DNA of 39,411 nucleotides, from assembly GCF_000245735.1 (NCBI RefSeq), contig NZ_AHTH01000001.1, forward strand, positions 1 through 39,411, read 5' to 3'. The notes below the pieces were generated by a model. The model did no database searches and had not been told where the DNA came from. It saw only the letters and a list, made by a program, of their open reading frames with translations. Position numbers and translations under genes: made by a program. The stretch comes from Alishewanella jeotgali KCTC 22429. Its GTDB lineage: Bacteria > Pseudomonadota > Gammaproteobacteria > Enterobacterales > Alteromonadaceae. Positions 1 to 7,333 of this stretch are shown here, piece after piece. Position 1 is the stretch's first letter; every line of letters starts with the position of its first letter.

Positions 1-21
1 ACTCAGTCGAGTGGGCTTTTT
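1..21 (+). terminator. Host rho-independent terminator, cut by the window edge
   Basis: ACTC (1-4) and GAGT (9-12) form the top of a stem. GGGC (13-16) would pair with a GCCC lying just outside the window, and TTTTT follows. This looks like the terminator of a host operon reading rightward into the window, so the prophage lies just downstream of a host transcription unit. The upstream gene cannot be seen. Confidence 0.6.
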
Positions 22-69
22 GCTTTATCCGCTACGCGGGTGTACTGCTCTCCCATGCCAGCCACAGCC

Positions 70-75
70 CCTGCG
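70..75. repeat. Left target-site duplication CCTGCG
   Basis: CCTGCG at 70-75 is repeated exactly at 39205-39210. The sequence between the copies starts TGAA and ends TTCA, the TG...CA ends typical of Mu-type transposition. Mu itself makes 5-bp duplications; here 6 bp fit if the TG/CA ends are kept. If the duplication is only 5 bp (CTGCG), the right end would be the non-canonical ...TTCAC. Confidence 0.75.
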
Positions 76-191
76 TGAATTAGACTGAGAAAAATATACC
101 AGTAAAACTACGAAAAGTTGTGGGATAGGGTATTCCCTGATGGGATTTGGTATATCACAATAAGAAATAAAATTTCAAAATACGAAAAAGA
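76..191. other. Phage left end with putative transposase-binding sites
   Basis: Motifs of the form (C/A)GAAAA(A/G) occur at 88-94 (GAGAAAAAT context), 111-117 (TACGAAAAG) and 183-190 (TACGAAAAAG). The terminal one begins 13 nt from the left end, and the matching terminal motif at the right end has the same 13-nt offset. Over the first 23 bases the two ends match at about 14 positions. I infer these are sites bound by the transposase; their number and role are not proven. Confidence 0.55.
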
Positions 192-194
192 AAA

Positions 195-218
195 AAGCCC
201 CGTTTAAACTCGGGGCTT
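195..218 (-). terminator. Rho-independent terminator of the left-end moron
   Basis: AAGCCCCG (195-202) pairs perfectly with CGGGGCTT (211-218) around an 8-nt loop. On the minus strand the stem is followed by a T-rich tract (complement of the A run at 185-196). It lies 120 bases past the stop of the leftward gene at 340-1002 and would end its transcript before the phage end. Confidence 0.85.
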
Positions 219-339
219 GTAACCGTAACGCTCCATTTGCTCTTGCCAGAGTCGTTTGTTTTCCTCTGGTGAAAGCGTTGGAGCGTTTTTTATTTCTATT
301 GACGAATGCACTGATGCAACGGGTTGCATAGCAATTAAA

Positions 340-1002
340 TTAGTATTGTCCGATTGGTTTTTCGCGTACCGTTGACATTCTGTGTCCTTCTAGCCAGGAC
401 TCATAAGTCAACATTGATTCCCACGCTTCTTCTTTGGACATTTTGTAAACTGGCCGCATGCGCTCAGCTTTCTCTACCAGCTTTACCAGTTCGCGGGTAT
501 AACTATCTTTTGCCCATCGAATTCGATGTTCGTTTAATTCTAATGACTGTTGCTTACTTGGAACATCAGGGATAAAAAGTATCCTTTTCTCACCATCAGA
601 GTTAAACGTTATATCGCGAAAAACTCCGTCGTTATACCACACCGCATGACGTTCACCTTCAATGTAGTTTGGTGGGTGGTACCAAATCTTGTATCCACAA
701 ATTACTTTCCCCCCATGAATCTTAATATATTCTTCAGTATTAGAGTCGCAGCATGACTGCCTGCTCCATAATTCCGGAGTTATTTCGATAAAAATTGGCT
801 TCTCATTACTTATGCGCCTACAGAATTTTTCTATGTCAGTATTAATTTCAGCCGGAGTTGTTAATAAGCTTGGGGAGAATAACTTAGCAATTTCGCTTTC
901 AATACGGCTTGGATCAGATGGTAATTGTCTAATGCTACTAGCAGTAGCATCTTTTTTTAACTTTTTCTTTTTGTCACGCCTAGCTTTACTATTTTGTCCC
1001 AT
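340..1002 (-). CDS. Hypothetical protein, left-end moron gene
   Basis: This is a 220-aa protein with a very basic, lysine-rich N-terminus (MGQNSKARRDKKKK...). The mid part contains the pattern GYKIWYHPP...IEGERHAVWYNDG...DIT, which resembles small phage proteins often annotated as SEC-C-like or unknown; no function can be assigned. An in-frame TTG lies just upstream, but ATG at 1002 is preferred because AAGGAGA (1011-1017) sits 8 nt upstream. It has its own promoter (1035-1063) and terminator (195-218), is AT-richer than the early operon and lies outside it at the phage end. This is the classic arrangement of a moron: a lysogeny-expressed gene of host benefit or superinfection control. That role is inference from position only. 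Confidence 0.7.
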   Translation of the reverse strand: MGQNSKARRDKKKKLKKDATASSIRQLPSDPSRIESEIAKLFSPSLLTTPAEINTDIEKFCRRISNEKPIFIEITPELWSRQSCCDSNTEEYIKIHGGKVICGYKIWYHPPNYIEGERHAVWYNDGVFRDITFNSDGEKRILFIPDVPSKQQSLELNEHRIRWAKDSYTRELVKLVEKAERMRPVYKMSKEEAWESMLTYESWLEGHRMSTVREKPIGQY

Positions 1003-1034
1003 CAAATAGCTCTCCTTGTGTTAGAACGACAAAA

Positions 1035-1063
1035 GTTATAGCGAAATAAGCCATCAGATTCAA
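1035..1063 (-). promoter_or_regulatory. Sigma70-type promoter of the left-end moron
   Basis: Reading the minus strand, TTGAAT (complement of 1058-1063) is followed after exactly 17 nt by TATAAC (complement of 1035-1040). This lies between the early operon's last gene and the moron's Shine-Dalgarno sequence. It indicates independent expression, possibly in the lysogen. Confidence 0.6.
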
Positions 1064-1076
1064 CAGCCACTGCTTG

Positions 1077-1439
1077 CTATTTATCTAGGATGGTGACGAC
1101 GACACGGCCGCGTACAACCATTTTTAAACCGTTGGGCATTTTGATGTTGCAGGTATTGAGTTTGCGGATCTGCTCGCGGCGGCCGGCGAGAATTTCAGTT
1201 TTGATGGCTTCGATATCCAGCCCCTGAACGCGCTCCAAATAACGCAGTACTGCATGCTCGCTTACCACTGGCTCGCCGTCTGGGCTATGTAAATTGCGCA
1301 GTTCTGTTTCACTTACGCTGAGCTTTTTTCTTATTTCGTCGCGCTCTTGTTCGGTTTCAGCGTCACGTAGTTGATTAACCAGCATGGCTTTTAAGATAGA
1401 AAGCCGGTGCATTTCATAAGCCTTAGTTGTTTTCATCAT
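1077..1439 (-). CDS. Hypothetical protein, last gene of the early operon
   Basis: A 120-aa protein, or 119 aa if the second of two adjacent ATGs is used. The first half is charged and probably a coiled coil (residues about 8-50). The second half contains VSEHAVLRYLERVQGLD and ends in a strand-rich KMVVRGRVVVTIL. Similar proteins occur beside Mor-type genes in transposable phages, but I know no function for them. It overlaps the Mor gene by 17 nt, so it is translated from the same leftward message. It could be a partner or modulator of the Mor-like activator. Confidence 0.7.
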   Translation of the reverse strand: MMKTTKAYEMHRLSILKAMLVNQLRDAETEQERDEIRKKLSVSETELRNLHSPDGEPVVSEHAVLRYLERVQGLDIEAIKTEILAGRREQIRKLNTCNIKMPNGLKMVVRGRVVVTILDK

Positions 1440-1785
1440 CTTGGAACAGTCCTGGTTGAAGAGTTTTGCGGGTTGCGAGGGTGTAGGCGCGGATCACCTG
1501 ATAAATATAAACCTCTGAACAGTTATACTTTCTGGCCAGTTCAGCATGGTTGTTACCGCGAAAGTCGTTAATGATGCCGTGCTTTTTAATAGCTGCATCC
1601 ATTTGAACGCCTTTTGGCATATAGATATTTGAGCCACCATGTACCTGACGGATGGTATCGGCAAGTTGATAACCCAGAGCATCTGCCTGTTGATCGTCAA
1701 TTTTCAGCTCTGTTTTAAGTAGTTCTGCGGTGTGTACCATCAGATCCACCAGAAACTGTGCCAGCTTCTCATCCGGTTTGGCCAT
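1423..1785 (-). CDS. mor: Mor-family transcription activator (middle/late switch)
   Basis: 120 aa, close to the 129 aa of Mu Mor. The N-terminal half is helical and fits the Mor/C dimerization domain. The C-terminal half carries a helix-turn-helix, NHAELARKYNCSEVYIYQVI (about residues 78-97). Mor and C activate phage promoters that lack a good -35 element. Here no second Mor/C homologue is seen, so this one protein probably turns on the rightward late modules. It is near the end of the early operon, as expected for a timed switch. Start and the GemA stop overlap as TAATG, with a GGGGGCG ribosome site just upstream. Likely targets are the identical 22-base elements at 15865 and 22638 (inference). 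Confidence 0.88.
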   Translation of the reverse strand: MAKPDEKLAQFLVDLMVHTAELLKTELKIDDQQADALGYQLADTIRQVHGGSNIYMPKGVQMDAAIKKHGIINDFRGNNHAELARKYNCSEVYIYQVIRAYTLATRKTLQPGLFQDDENN

Positions 1786-2321
1786 TACGCCCCCTCGTTA
1801 CGATCAAACTGCAGTTGAAATTGCGCCAGTACCTGGCTGTAACTGGCGTTTGAGCGAGTAATACCAAGCTTTTGCAGCATAAGCCGCCGATGCCAGCGCT
1901 TTAACTGCTCGATTAACTCGCGAGCAATTGGTGCCATCCACTCTAATTTTTGAATACCGGTTCCGTTATTAAGGTGCTGGCTTTGCTTAACTGCCCAGCG
2001 CTCCATTGCCAGGTAAGACGGGTTGTTAATCAGCCCCTGGGCGGCCATTTGTGTCCATACTTGGCCGAGCTTTTTAAGCTGATCTTGCTGCAGTTCCGGT
2101 TTGCCGGCAGGTTCTTTACCTTTGAAAACTGGCTTAAAGCCCAGCCGCTTCATCCCCGCCAGGCATTTTTCCAGCTGCGGGATACTCATATCTTTACTAC
2201 TGGCTTTGCCCGTCCAGGCTTGCAGGTTTTGCCGGTAAACATGTTCATCCATCTGAAGCTTATTGCGTGCGATGTGCAGTAACTGAATAAGCTGTGGCTT
2301 GGTGCGGTTTGGGTTAGGCAC
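1785..2321 (-). CDS. gemA: GemA-like regulatory protein (Mu gp16 family, DUF1018)
   Basis: 178 aa. The N-terminus (TKPQLIQLLHIARNKLQMDE) and the MKRLGFKP segment are hallmarks of the Mu gp16/GemA family (DUF1018). In Mu, GemA and Mor are adjacent early genes, and GemA is reported to affect host gene expression and DNA supercoiling. Here too it immediately precedes the Mor gene, with stop and start overlapping as TAATG. It overlaps the upstream winged-helix-like gene by 8 nt. The family call is confident; the molecular role in this phage is not known. Confidence 0.9.
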   Translation of the reverse strand: MPNPNRTKPQLIQLLHIARNKLQMDEHVYRQNLQAWTGKASSKDMSIPQLEKCLAGMKRLGFKPVFKGKEPAGKPELQQDQLKKLGQVWTQMAAQGLINNPSYLAMERWAVKQSQHLNNGTGIQKLEWMAPIARELIEQLKRWHRRLMLQKLGITRSNASYSQVLAQFQLQFDRNEGA

Positions 2322-3075
2322 GGGCGTACTCCTTTAAGAAGCCGGACAGCTGTTGCAGCTGAATTTGCACGTCGGCACCAAAGCATTTGGCTAATTCATC
2401 CAGCACAACGATTTTCACCGGTACCTCTGTGAGTTGTGGGAGGCCGCGTTCGGAATGATCTGCCAGTTTAAGCGTGGCAGATATTGTTCTGGCCTGGGCG
2501 ATAGCTGGATGCGGCTTTTCTGTTTCAGCTATTGTTCTACTGATCTGCCGCTCTTTTTCACCCTTTAAATGAGGCGGCACAATATGAAAGTGTTTAACGT
2601 GTTCTTTTGCTTTATCCATAACAAAGGCTTTTACCTCTATATCAGGGTAACGCTGCTGGATCAGGCGTACGCCATCCGGAGTAAGGTAGTAAAAGCCACT
2701 GTTTTTCATACTGACCAGGCCGGCGTTCTTGGCCGCTTTTAGCTGTAACCGGGTCGTTTTGGCATCCCAGCCCAGCTGATCGCTTATGGCTTTAGGTAGA
2801 AAACTCTTAGTATGCCTGGTAAAGAACACCAGTAACTCTTTTAGCGCATCGGCAGCCTCAGCCTGATCGGTGTGGGCGTCGGTACCGTCTACCGGCTCAC
2901 TTAATAGTTTGTAGCCAGCGATACTTTTACGGATATGGTAGGTTTGGTTAAGCTCACCCAGGGCCTTTAGTACTTCAGTTTGAGTTAGGCCGCTACAATC
3001 AACCAGCTCGTTGCTTGAAAGCGGATCTTCTTGGCCTTGCAGAATGTTCAGCAGTATTGTGGTGTGTTCAGTCAT
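2314..3075 (-). CDS. Putative double winged-helix regulator
   Basis: 253 aa, function unknown. Residues about 1-60 (LSSNELVDCSGLTQTEVLKAL, then YHIRKSIAGYKLL) look like a winged helix. A second one is suggested at about 78-140 (FLPKAISDQLGWDAKTTRLQL, then GLVSMKNSGFYYLTPDG). The C-terminal third is polar and may be an interaction domain. It lies between HU and GemA in the early operon, with no obvious Shine-Dalgarno sequence and a strong hairpin (3084-3100) between it and HU. It may be an accessory transcription or transposition regulator (inference). Confidence 0.7.
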   Translation of the reverse strand: MTEHTTILLNILQGQEDPLSSNELVDCSGLTQTEVLKALGELNQTYHIRKSIAGYKLLSEPVDGTDAHTDQAEAADALKELLVFFTRHTKSFLPKAISDQLGWDAKTTRLQLKAAKNAGLVSMKNSGFYYLTPDGVRLIQQRYPDIEVKAFVMDKAKEHVKHFHIVPPHLKGEKERQISRTIAETEKPHPAIAQARTISATLKLADHSERGLPQLTEVPVKIVVLDELAKCFGADVQIQLQQLSGFLKEYARA

Positions 3076-3083
3076 GCTAGTAA

Positions 3084-3100
3084 CGGGGCCGTTGGCCCCG
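3084..3100 (-). promoter_or_regulatory. GC-rich intercistronic hairpin after the HU gene
   Basis: CGGGGCC and GGCCCCG form a perfect 7-bp stem with a GTT loop, between the HU stop (3117) and the next start (3075). There is no T tract, so it is not a classic terminator. It could stabilize or process the HU part of the message, or reduce expression of the genes beyond it. Confidence 0.5.
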
Positions 3101-3116
3101 CCTCCGAGTAAATAGG

Positions 3117-3389
3117 TTATTTCAAGGCATCTTTTAACGCTTTGCCTGGCTTAAACGCGGGCCGGATCCCCGCCGGAATTTGCATGGTTTCACCGGTTTG
3201 TGGGTTACGTCCGGTGCGTGGCTGGGTAACCTTGCTGCTAAACTGGCCGAAGCCAACCAGGGTAACGCTATTACCCTGTTTCAGCTGTTGTGTAACGGTG
3301 TTAATGAAGGCATCCAACGCGCGCTCGGCATGGGCTTTAGGTAAATCTGCTTGTGCTGAAATGGCGTTTACTAACTCTGCTTTGTTCAT
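3117..3389 (-). CDS. HU-family DNA-binding protein
   Basis: 90 aa, standard HU length. Residues about 45-75 contain the core GFGQFSSKVTQPRTGRNPQTG followed by IPAGIRPAFKPGKALKDAL, which forms the DNA-binding arms and C-terminal helix. HU/IHF proteins bend DNA and help assemble transpososomes; Mu uses host HU and IHF, whereas this phage brings its own. It is transcribed with the transposase and ATPase. Its Shine-Dalgarno AAGGAAA overlaps the stop of the preceding 57-aa gene. Whether it replaces host HU in transposition or compacts phage DNA is inference. Confidence 0.95.
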   Translation of the reverse strand: MNKAELVNAISAQADLPKAHAERALDAFINTVTQQLKQGNSVTLVGFGQFSSKVTQPRTGRNPQTGETMQIPAGIRPAFKPGKALKDALK

Positions 3390-3398
3390 ACTATTTCC

Positions 3399-3572
3399 TT
3401 AATGGATGGTTTGGGGGTGGTGTGCCGGGCGGTTGCTCAGCACCTTTACTTCTACTAACTTCACATCATGCGCCGGATAGCGGGCTACAGACCTGCTGTA
3501 GCACTGCTCGGCTTGCTTACCGTCAGGCGTTTGCAGCAGCAAAGCGCCGTTTACTAACACCTGAAATGCCAT
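3399..3572 (-). CDS. Small hypothetical protein (57 aa)
   Basis: Reading the minus strand from ATG at 3572 gives 57 codons (MAFQVLVNGALLLQTPDGKQ...) to TAA at 3399. It fills what would otherwise be a gap in the operon. The ATG lies 2 nt after the stop of the DUF3164 gene, suggesting translational coupling, and its stop overlaps the Shine-Dalgarno of HU. No family is recognized. The tight packing and open frame make it likely to be real. Confidence 0.65.
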   Translation of the reverse strand: MAFQVLVNGALLLQTPDGKQAEQCYSRSVARYPAHDVKLVEVKVLSNRPAHHPQTIH

Positions 3573-3574
3573 AG

Positions 3575-4249
3575 TTAACTGGCCTCTGCGGTTTGAGTTG
3601 CTGGGGTGGCGGAAGACACGGCTAACACCGGTACATCGCTAAAGCGCAGGCTTAACAGCTCATATGCGCCTTGCGGGTTGCGTTGGTAAAAGTTGTAGTA
3701 AACACAGCTGGTGTCGGTTTCTAGGGCGTCACGCAATGCCTCTACCGCCTGGCGAAATAGCGGGTGTGAGATCTCAACGTTAAGTAGCTGCACCAGTTTG
3801 CTCACGCTGAATTCGTTTTTCTTGGCGGGCTTAAAAGCACGGTTAATCAGCACCTTTACACCGTCGTCTGCCAAGTCTTGCGTTACCACATTAATGTATT
3901 GGTCAAACAGTTGACGGGCCGCTTCAATGCGAGCATTTACCTTAATGGTGTCTTGCACACGGCGGCTGATACGAATGCTGCGATCAAAGCTGAAAAAATC
4001 GATATTGCCTTTGATTTTTTCCAGGCGTTTAACCCCATAATCCGCTACCAGCTTGGCAATAAATGCCTCAGAGGTATGCGTAAGTGCGGTTTTAAGTTGC
4101 TGCATGGCGTGGTGTACCGCCTTGGCCTGCTCAATAAACTGCAGTACCAGCGCATCCTCTTCCAAAACCTGCTCGCTGATGTTTTCAATTTTTACTAAAC
4201 GGCCTTCGCCATCCAGTTTCCAACCTGCGGGGATATCATGTTGTTGCAT
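3575..4249 (-). CDS. DUF3164 family protein
   Basis: 224 aa. The N-terminus (IPAGWKLDGEGRLVKIENI) and the central DFFSFDRSIRISRRVQD segment are characteristic of DUF3164, a family found in the early region of Mu-like phages directly after the MuB-type ATPase. Its function is not established. The operon position suggests a role in DNA transactions during transposition-replication. It follows the ATPase gene by 12 nt and has an AAGGAAA ribosome site. Confidence 0.88.
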   Translation of the reverse strand: MQQHDIPAGWKLDGEGRLVKIENISEQVLEEDALVLQFIEQAKAVHHAMQQLKTALTHTSEAFIAKLVADYGVKRLEKIKGNIDFFSFDRSIRISRRVQDTIKVNARIEAARQLFDQYINVVTQDLADDGVKVLINRAFKPAKKNEFSVSKLVQLLNVEISHPLFRQAVEALRDALETDTSCVYYNFYQRNPQGAYELLSLRFSDVPVLAVSSATPATQTAEAS

Positions 4250-4261
4250 AGCGGTTTCCTT

Positions 4262-5542
4262 TTAAGCTGCGCGACGAATTTGCATAATTAATTCGCCGCT
4301 TATTTTTGTTTCGCCCAGGCTGGCAGCCAGGTTCAGGGCATTTTTCATTAGGGTGTTAACGTTAAGCGGGTAGCTCATATCCACAATTTCATCGGCTTTG
4401 CCGGTGTTGGCACCAAAACGGCGGGTACCAGTTAGCAGGGTTTGCATGGCGCTGTAAGCGTCGTCGGTAAGCAGATCTTGAGGGTTCTTGTGGCAGGCCT
4501 TTAATTTCAGGGCAATGTAGTCGCGTAAATCATTACCCAGCGGCTCTATTACCAACTGGGTAGCGCGGTAGGTAAACTCACGAATAAAATGGTTTTTTAG
4601 CTTTTTCTCCATTTCGTTTTGGCCAATTAGCACAATGCCAATAAATTTGGTAAAGCCGTCGGCCAGCTCCCAAATACGTTTTAACTGTTTAATTACCTCG
4701 TCAGGTAGATCGTGAGCCTCATCTATTACCAGTACATGGCGGTTGCCCGCTTTATAGCTTTCGGTAAGTACCTTGCGAATAATGGCATCACGATCTTCCG
4801 AGCTTTTAGGCTTTCTGTTCACCTGCAGCTCGCGCATGATGGCTTCAGAAATGGTGTTGGCGCCAATCTCGCTGCGGTCGATGCGGGCGGGTTCAATAAT
4901 GCGAACTTCAGGGTGTAGCTGGTTAATGCGCTCGTTGAATACACGGCGCAGCGTGGTTTTACCGGCACCACATTCGGCGTAAATACACAGCATGCTGCCC
5001 ATGCGAGCGGCCTGGATCATGTGCTCCACTGCGTAACGATGGCTCTGGCTCAGATAAACCTGGTCCATACTGTAAATTTCGTTTTCGAACGGGTCGTTAA
5101 ACAACCCAAAGTGCTTTTTAGTTTGTTGAGTTAGCATTTCTGGCTCCGGTAACTCGGTTAATAGGCGTCCGTTAAGGTCTTCTTCAAATTGCTGCTGATA
5201 GCCGCGCGCTTTAAACAGCGCCCGCCATTTAGCACCATGCGTAATGGCGGCCTCGCATGGGTCATTCAAAAAAATCAAATGCACATGGCTTTGGGCAACC
5301 AGGCCGTTTTCAGTCGCAAAGCGCTGCAATGCCTGGTAAATTTCGTTCTGTTTTTTCTTGGGCCACTGCCCATGCTTAATAATCAGATTAAGCGTGGCGT
5401 TGCTAATATGCAGATCGCAGTGGTCACGCATCCATTCGACTACACAGGCCTGGCTTAAGCCTTTGTTTGCGAGCATGCGACCTAAGCGGATCTTCCAATC
5501 CCGCTCAATTACTACCTGCTTATGCTCGTTGGGTTTTGCCAT
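4262..5542 (-). CDS. MuB-like AAA+ ATPase, transposition target activator
   Basis: 426 aa. The N-terminal ~70 residues form a helix-turn-helix-like region (LSQACVVEWMRDHCDLHISNATLN is its core in two pieces). The AAA domain follows, with Walker A GAGKT at residues 192-196 and Walker B VLVIDEAHDL around 270-279 (D274, E275). It resembles ExeA/MuB-type ATPases. These bind target DNA, polymerize with ATP, deliver target DNA to the transposase and confer target immunity. At 426 aa it is longer than Mu MuB (312 aa). It lies 12 nt after the transposase gene, with a near-perfect AAGGAGGT ribosome site 7 nt before the ATG. Confidence 0.93.
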   Translation of the reverse strand: MAKPNEHKQVVIERDWKIRLGRMLANKGLSQACVVEWMRDHCDLHISNATLNLIIKHGQWPKKKQNEIYQALQRFATENGLVAQSHVHLIFLNDPCEAAITHGAKWRALFKARGYQQQFEEDLNGRLLTELPEPEMLTQQTKKHFGLFNDPFENEIYSMDQVYLSQSHRYAVEHMIQAARMGSMLCIYAECGAGKTTLRRVFNERINQLHPEVRIIEPARIDRSEIGANTISEAIMRELQVNRKPKSSEDRDAIIRKVLTESYKAGNRHVLVIDEAHDLPDEVIKQLKRIWELADGFTKFIGIVLIGQNEMEKKLKNHFIREFTYRATQLVIEPLGNDLRDYIALKLKACHKNPQDLLTDDAYSAMQTLLTGTRRFGANTGKADEIVDMSYPLNVNTLMKNALNLAASLGETKISGELIMQIRRAA

Positions 5543-5554
5543 GGGGTTACCTCC

Positions 5555-7330
5555 TTAAATGGCCCGTAATGCCGGGCGCTTGGCCAGTTCCTGGCGCATG
5601 CGCTCCAATACCTGGGGCAGTTGGGTTTCGGTGACGTCGCCAATGGCATTTAGCCAGGCGCTTTCTTCCGGGGTGAGTACCCGGTTTAACTGGGCTAGTG
5701 CGGCGGCTTTTAAAGCGATGCCTCGTAACGTTTTGCTTGTAGGTGCCGCAAAGTCGGTAGTAACTTGCTCGCCAGCTACCGGCATATAGGTTGGGGTGTA
5801 CAGGTGCATCAGGTGGCTTAGGGCGTCCAGCTCACCGTTCATCGGTACTGTTTTTTTCTGGCGGGCTTTTTTAATCTCCTCATCGGTCATATTGGGGTAG
5901 GCCATGCGCAGCGCCTCTTTGCGTATGGTATCTACATGCGTATCGGGCTTGGCTTTGTACTCCTGCGAAATAACCGCAGCATTATTGAAAAAGCCGAAGT
6001 CGTTTTGAGTAAGCGGGGCTACCTGGTGAACCTGCTGCTGGCCCAAATAGGTGCAATACACCAAAATTTCGGCGTTCTCGCTTATCACCATCGGGGTAAT
6101 AAGCACTTCCATATCATTGCAAATACCAACCAAGCCGGTTAAGTCGTAGGTATGGCGCTGCTTGGTGCGTGGGTGCACGGCAGTAATTTCCATATTGGTG
6201 ACTTTGCGGCTTTCTGGTTTGGCTGTTAACAGCCAGCGGCAAACCTCTGGTGGTGGCAGTTCGCGCAGCTTGCCCTGGTGCTGTCTTATCCTCATCCAGC
6301 ATTCGTAACGCGCCATTTTGTGGCGGCTATGAATAGCGTTGTATTCGGGCAGTTGGTTGTTGTTATAAGCGTTTTGAAAGGCCTCAGCGCGCTGGTTTAA
6401 CTCTGCCACGCTGGTTACCGGCTCTAACAGCAGGCGGCTTTCAAACAACAGCTCTACTAAATTGTTGGCGTTTTCTACCTGGCCTTTGGCCCGGGCGTTT
6501 TTGGCAGCATGGTCTAATACCTGCACACCCAAAGCCCGCAATGCGCGTTTAATGGGGGTGCTGGTGTTAGCGCTGCCCTTGTCCATCATTAAAAACTCAG
6601 GCAGGCCACGCATTGGGCAGTTAGGATCGTTATGCTCGCCCCAAGCCCACAGCAAGGATTCATACAGCGTTTTAGTGCTTTCGCCCGCAGCTTCGTAGTA
6701 ACGAAAGCGAATAGCGCCGCTGGCGTGATCGGTTAACACGTAGCGCCACACCCGTAAGTTAGGGTGCTTTTCAAAGTTTTGCGGCTTGTTTTTGTAAAAG
6801 TCGTCGTCGTTTCTAAAGCGCTGAATTTGCCCGGTTTTGCCTGGTGGGTAGTACAGCAAACATAAGCTTGGGTCAGTCTGGTGCACATGGTTAGGGTAAA
6901 GACTTTTCAGGCGAACCGGGGCAGAGGGCGCAGCCAGTTGCTTAGCGGTTGCGCCCCGGTCTTTTAATACGGCACGAATACGGCTATTGCTTAGGTTAAA
7001 ATCTACACCGCTTTGGCTTAACACACTGCGGATAGTAGGTATTTTGGCAATTTGTTTACCGTTAGCACGGTTACCAATGGCCGAGATAGCCGCGACTTTT
7101 TGTATAGCCTCTTCCGACAGCGCCGTGCTGCCGGCATCTTTGCGGCGTTTACGGCCACTGGTCCAGCCTATTTTTTTCAGTTCGCGGTAAAACTTGTCAC
7201 TTTTCCAGCCCAGGAATTCTTCCACCTCGGTTAAAATGCTTTGTTTTTCACCGTGTTTGGCTTGCTCTAAACGCTGCGCGTAGCGAACAAGCAATTCTGT
7301 ATTGGCTGCGTCGGCATTTAGTTCCAGCAT
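5555..7330 (-). CDS. DDE transposase (Mu A-like)
   Basis: 591 aa (Mu A is 663 aa). Residues 1-130 contain DNA-binding helices including a basic SGRKRRKDAGS stretch. The RNase-H-like catalytic core shows D153 (HQTDPSLCL), D250 (FLMMDKGSAN) and E286 (AKGQVENANN), with the usual 35 residues between the second and third acids. A beta-barrel-like domain (about 375-450) and a C-terminal helical region that may contact the ATPase follow. It cuts and joins the phage ends into target DNA for integration and replicative transposition. The gene starts 3 nt after the preceding stop, with GAGG upstream. The catalytic triad is intact. Confidence 0.96.
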   Translation of the reverse strand: MLELNADAANTELLVRYAQRLEQAKHGEKQSILTEVEEFLGWKSDKFYRELKKIGWTSGRKRRKDAGSTALSEEAIQKVAAISAIGNRANGKQIAKIPTIRSVLSQSGVDFNLSNSRIRAVLKDRGATAKQLAAPSAPVRLKSLYPNHVHQTDPSLCLLYYPPGKTGQIQRFRNDDDFYKNKPQNFEKHPNLRVWRYVLTDHASGAIRFRYYEAAGESTKTLYESLLWAWGEHNDPNCPMRGLPEFLMMDKGSANTSTPIKRALRALGVQVLDHAAKNARAKGQVENANNLVELLFESRLLLEPVTSVAELNQRAEAFQNAYNNNQLPEYNAIHSRHKMARYECWMRIRQHQGKLRELPPPEVCRWLLTAKPESRKVTNMEITAVHPRTKQRHTYDLTGLVGICNDMEVLITPMVISENAEILVYCTYLGQQQVHQVAPLTQNDFGFFNNAAVISQEYKAKPDTHVDTIRKEALRMAYPNMTDEEIKKARQKKTVPMNGELDALSHLMHLYTPTYMPVAGEQVTTDFAAPTSKTLRGIALKAAALAQLNRVLTPEESAWLNAIGDVTETQLPQVLERMRQELAKRPALRAI

Positions 7331-7333
7331 GGT

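Larger units (their letters stand above)
22..339. other. Stretch without a gene: host flank and phage left end
   Basis: Bases 22-75 are host sequence, including half of the hairpin into which the phage inserted (61-75). Bases 76-194 are the phage end with the GAAAA-type motifs. Bases 195-218 are the terminator of the first phage gene. I see no convincing ORF, RNA gene or promoter in the remaining AT-rich sequence. Confidence 0.6.

Noticed and set aside
5189-5458. Plus-strand frames inside the minus-strand early genes
   Set aside because: They are shadows of the ATPase and transposase genes, without ribosome sites or plausible composition.
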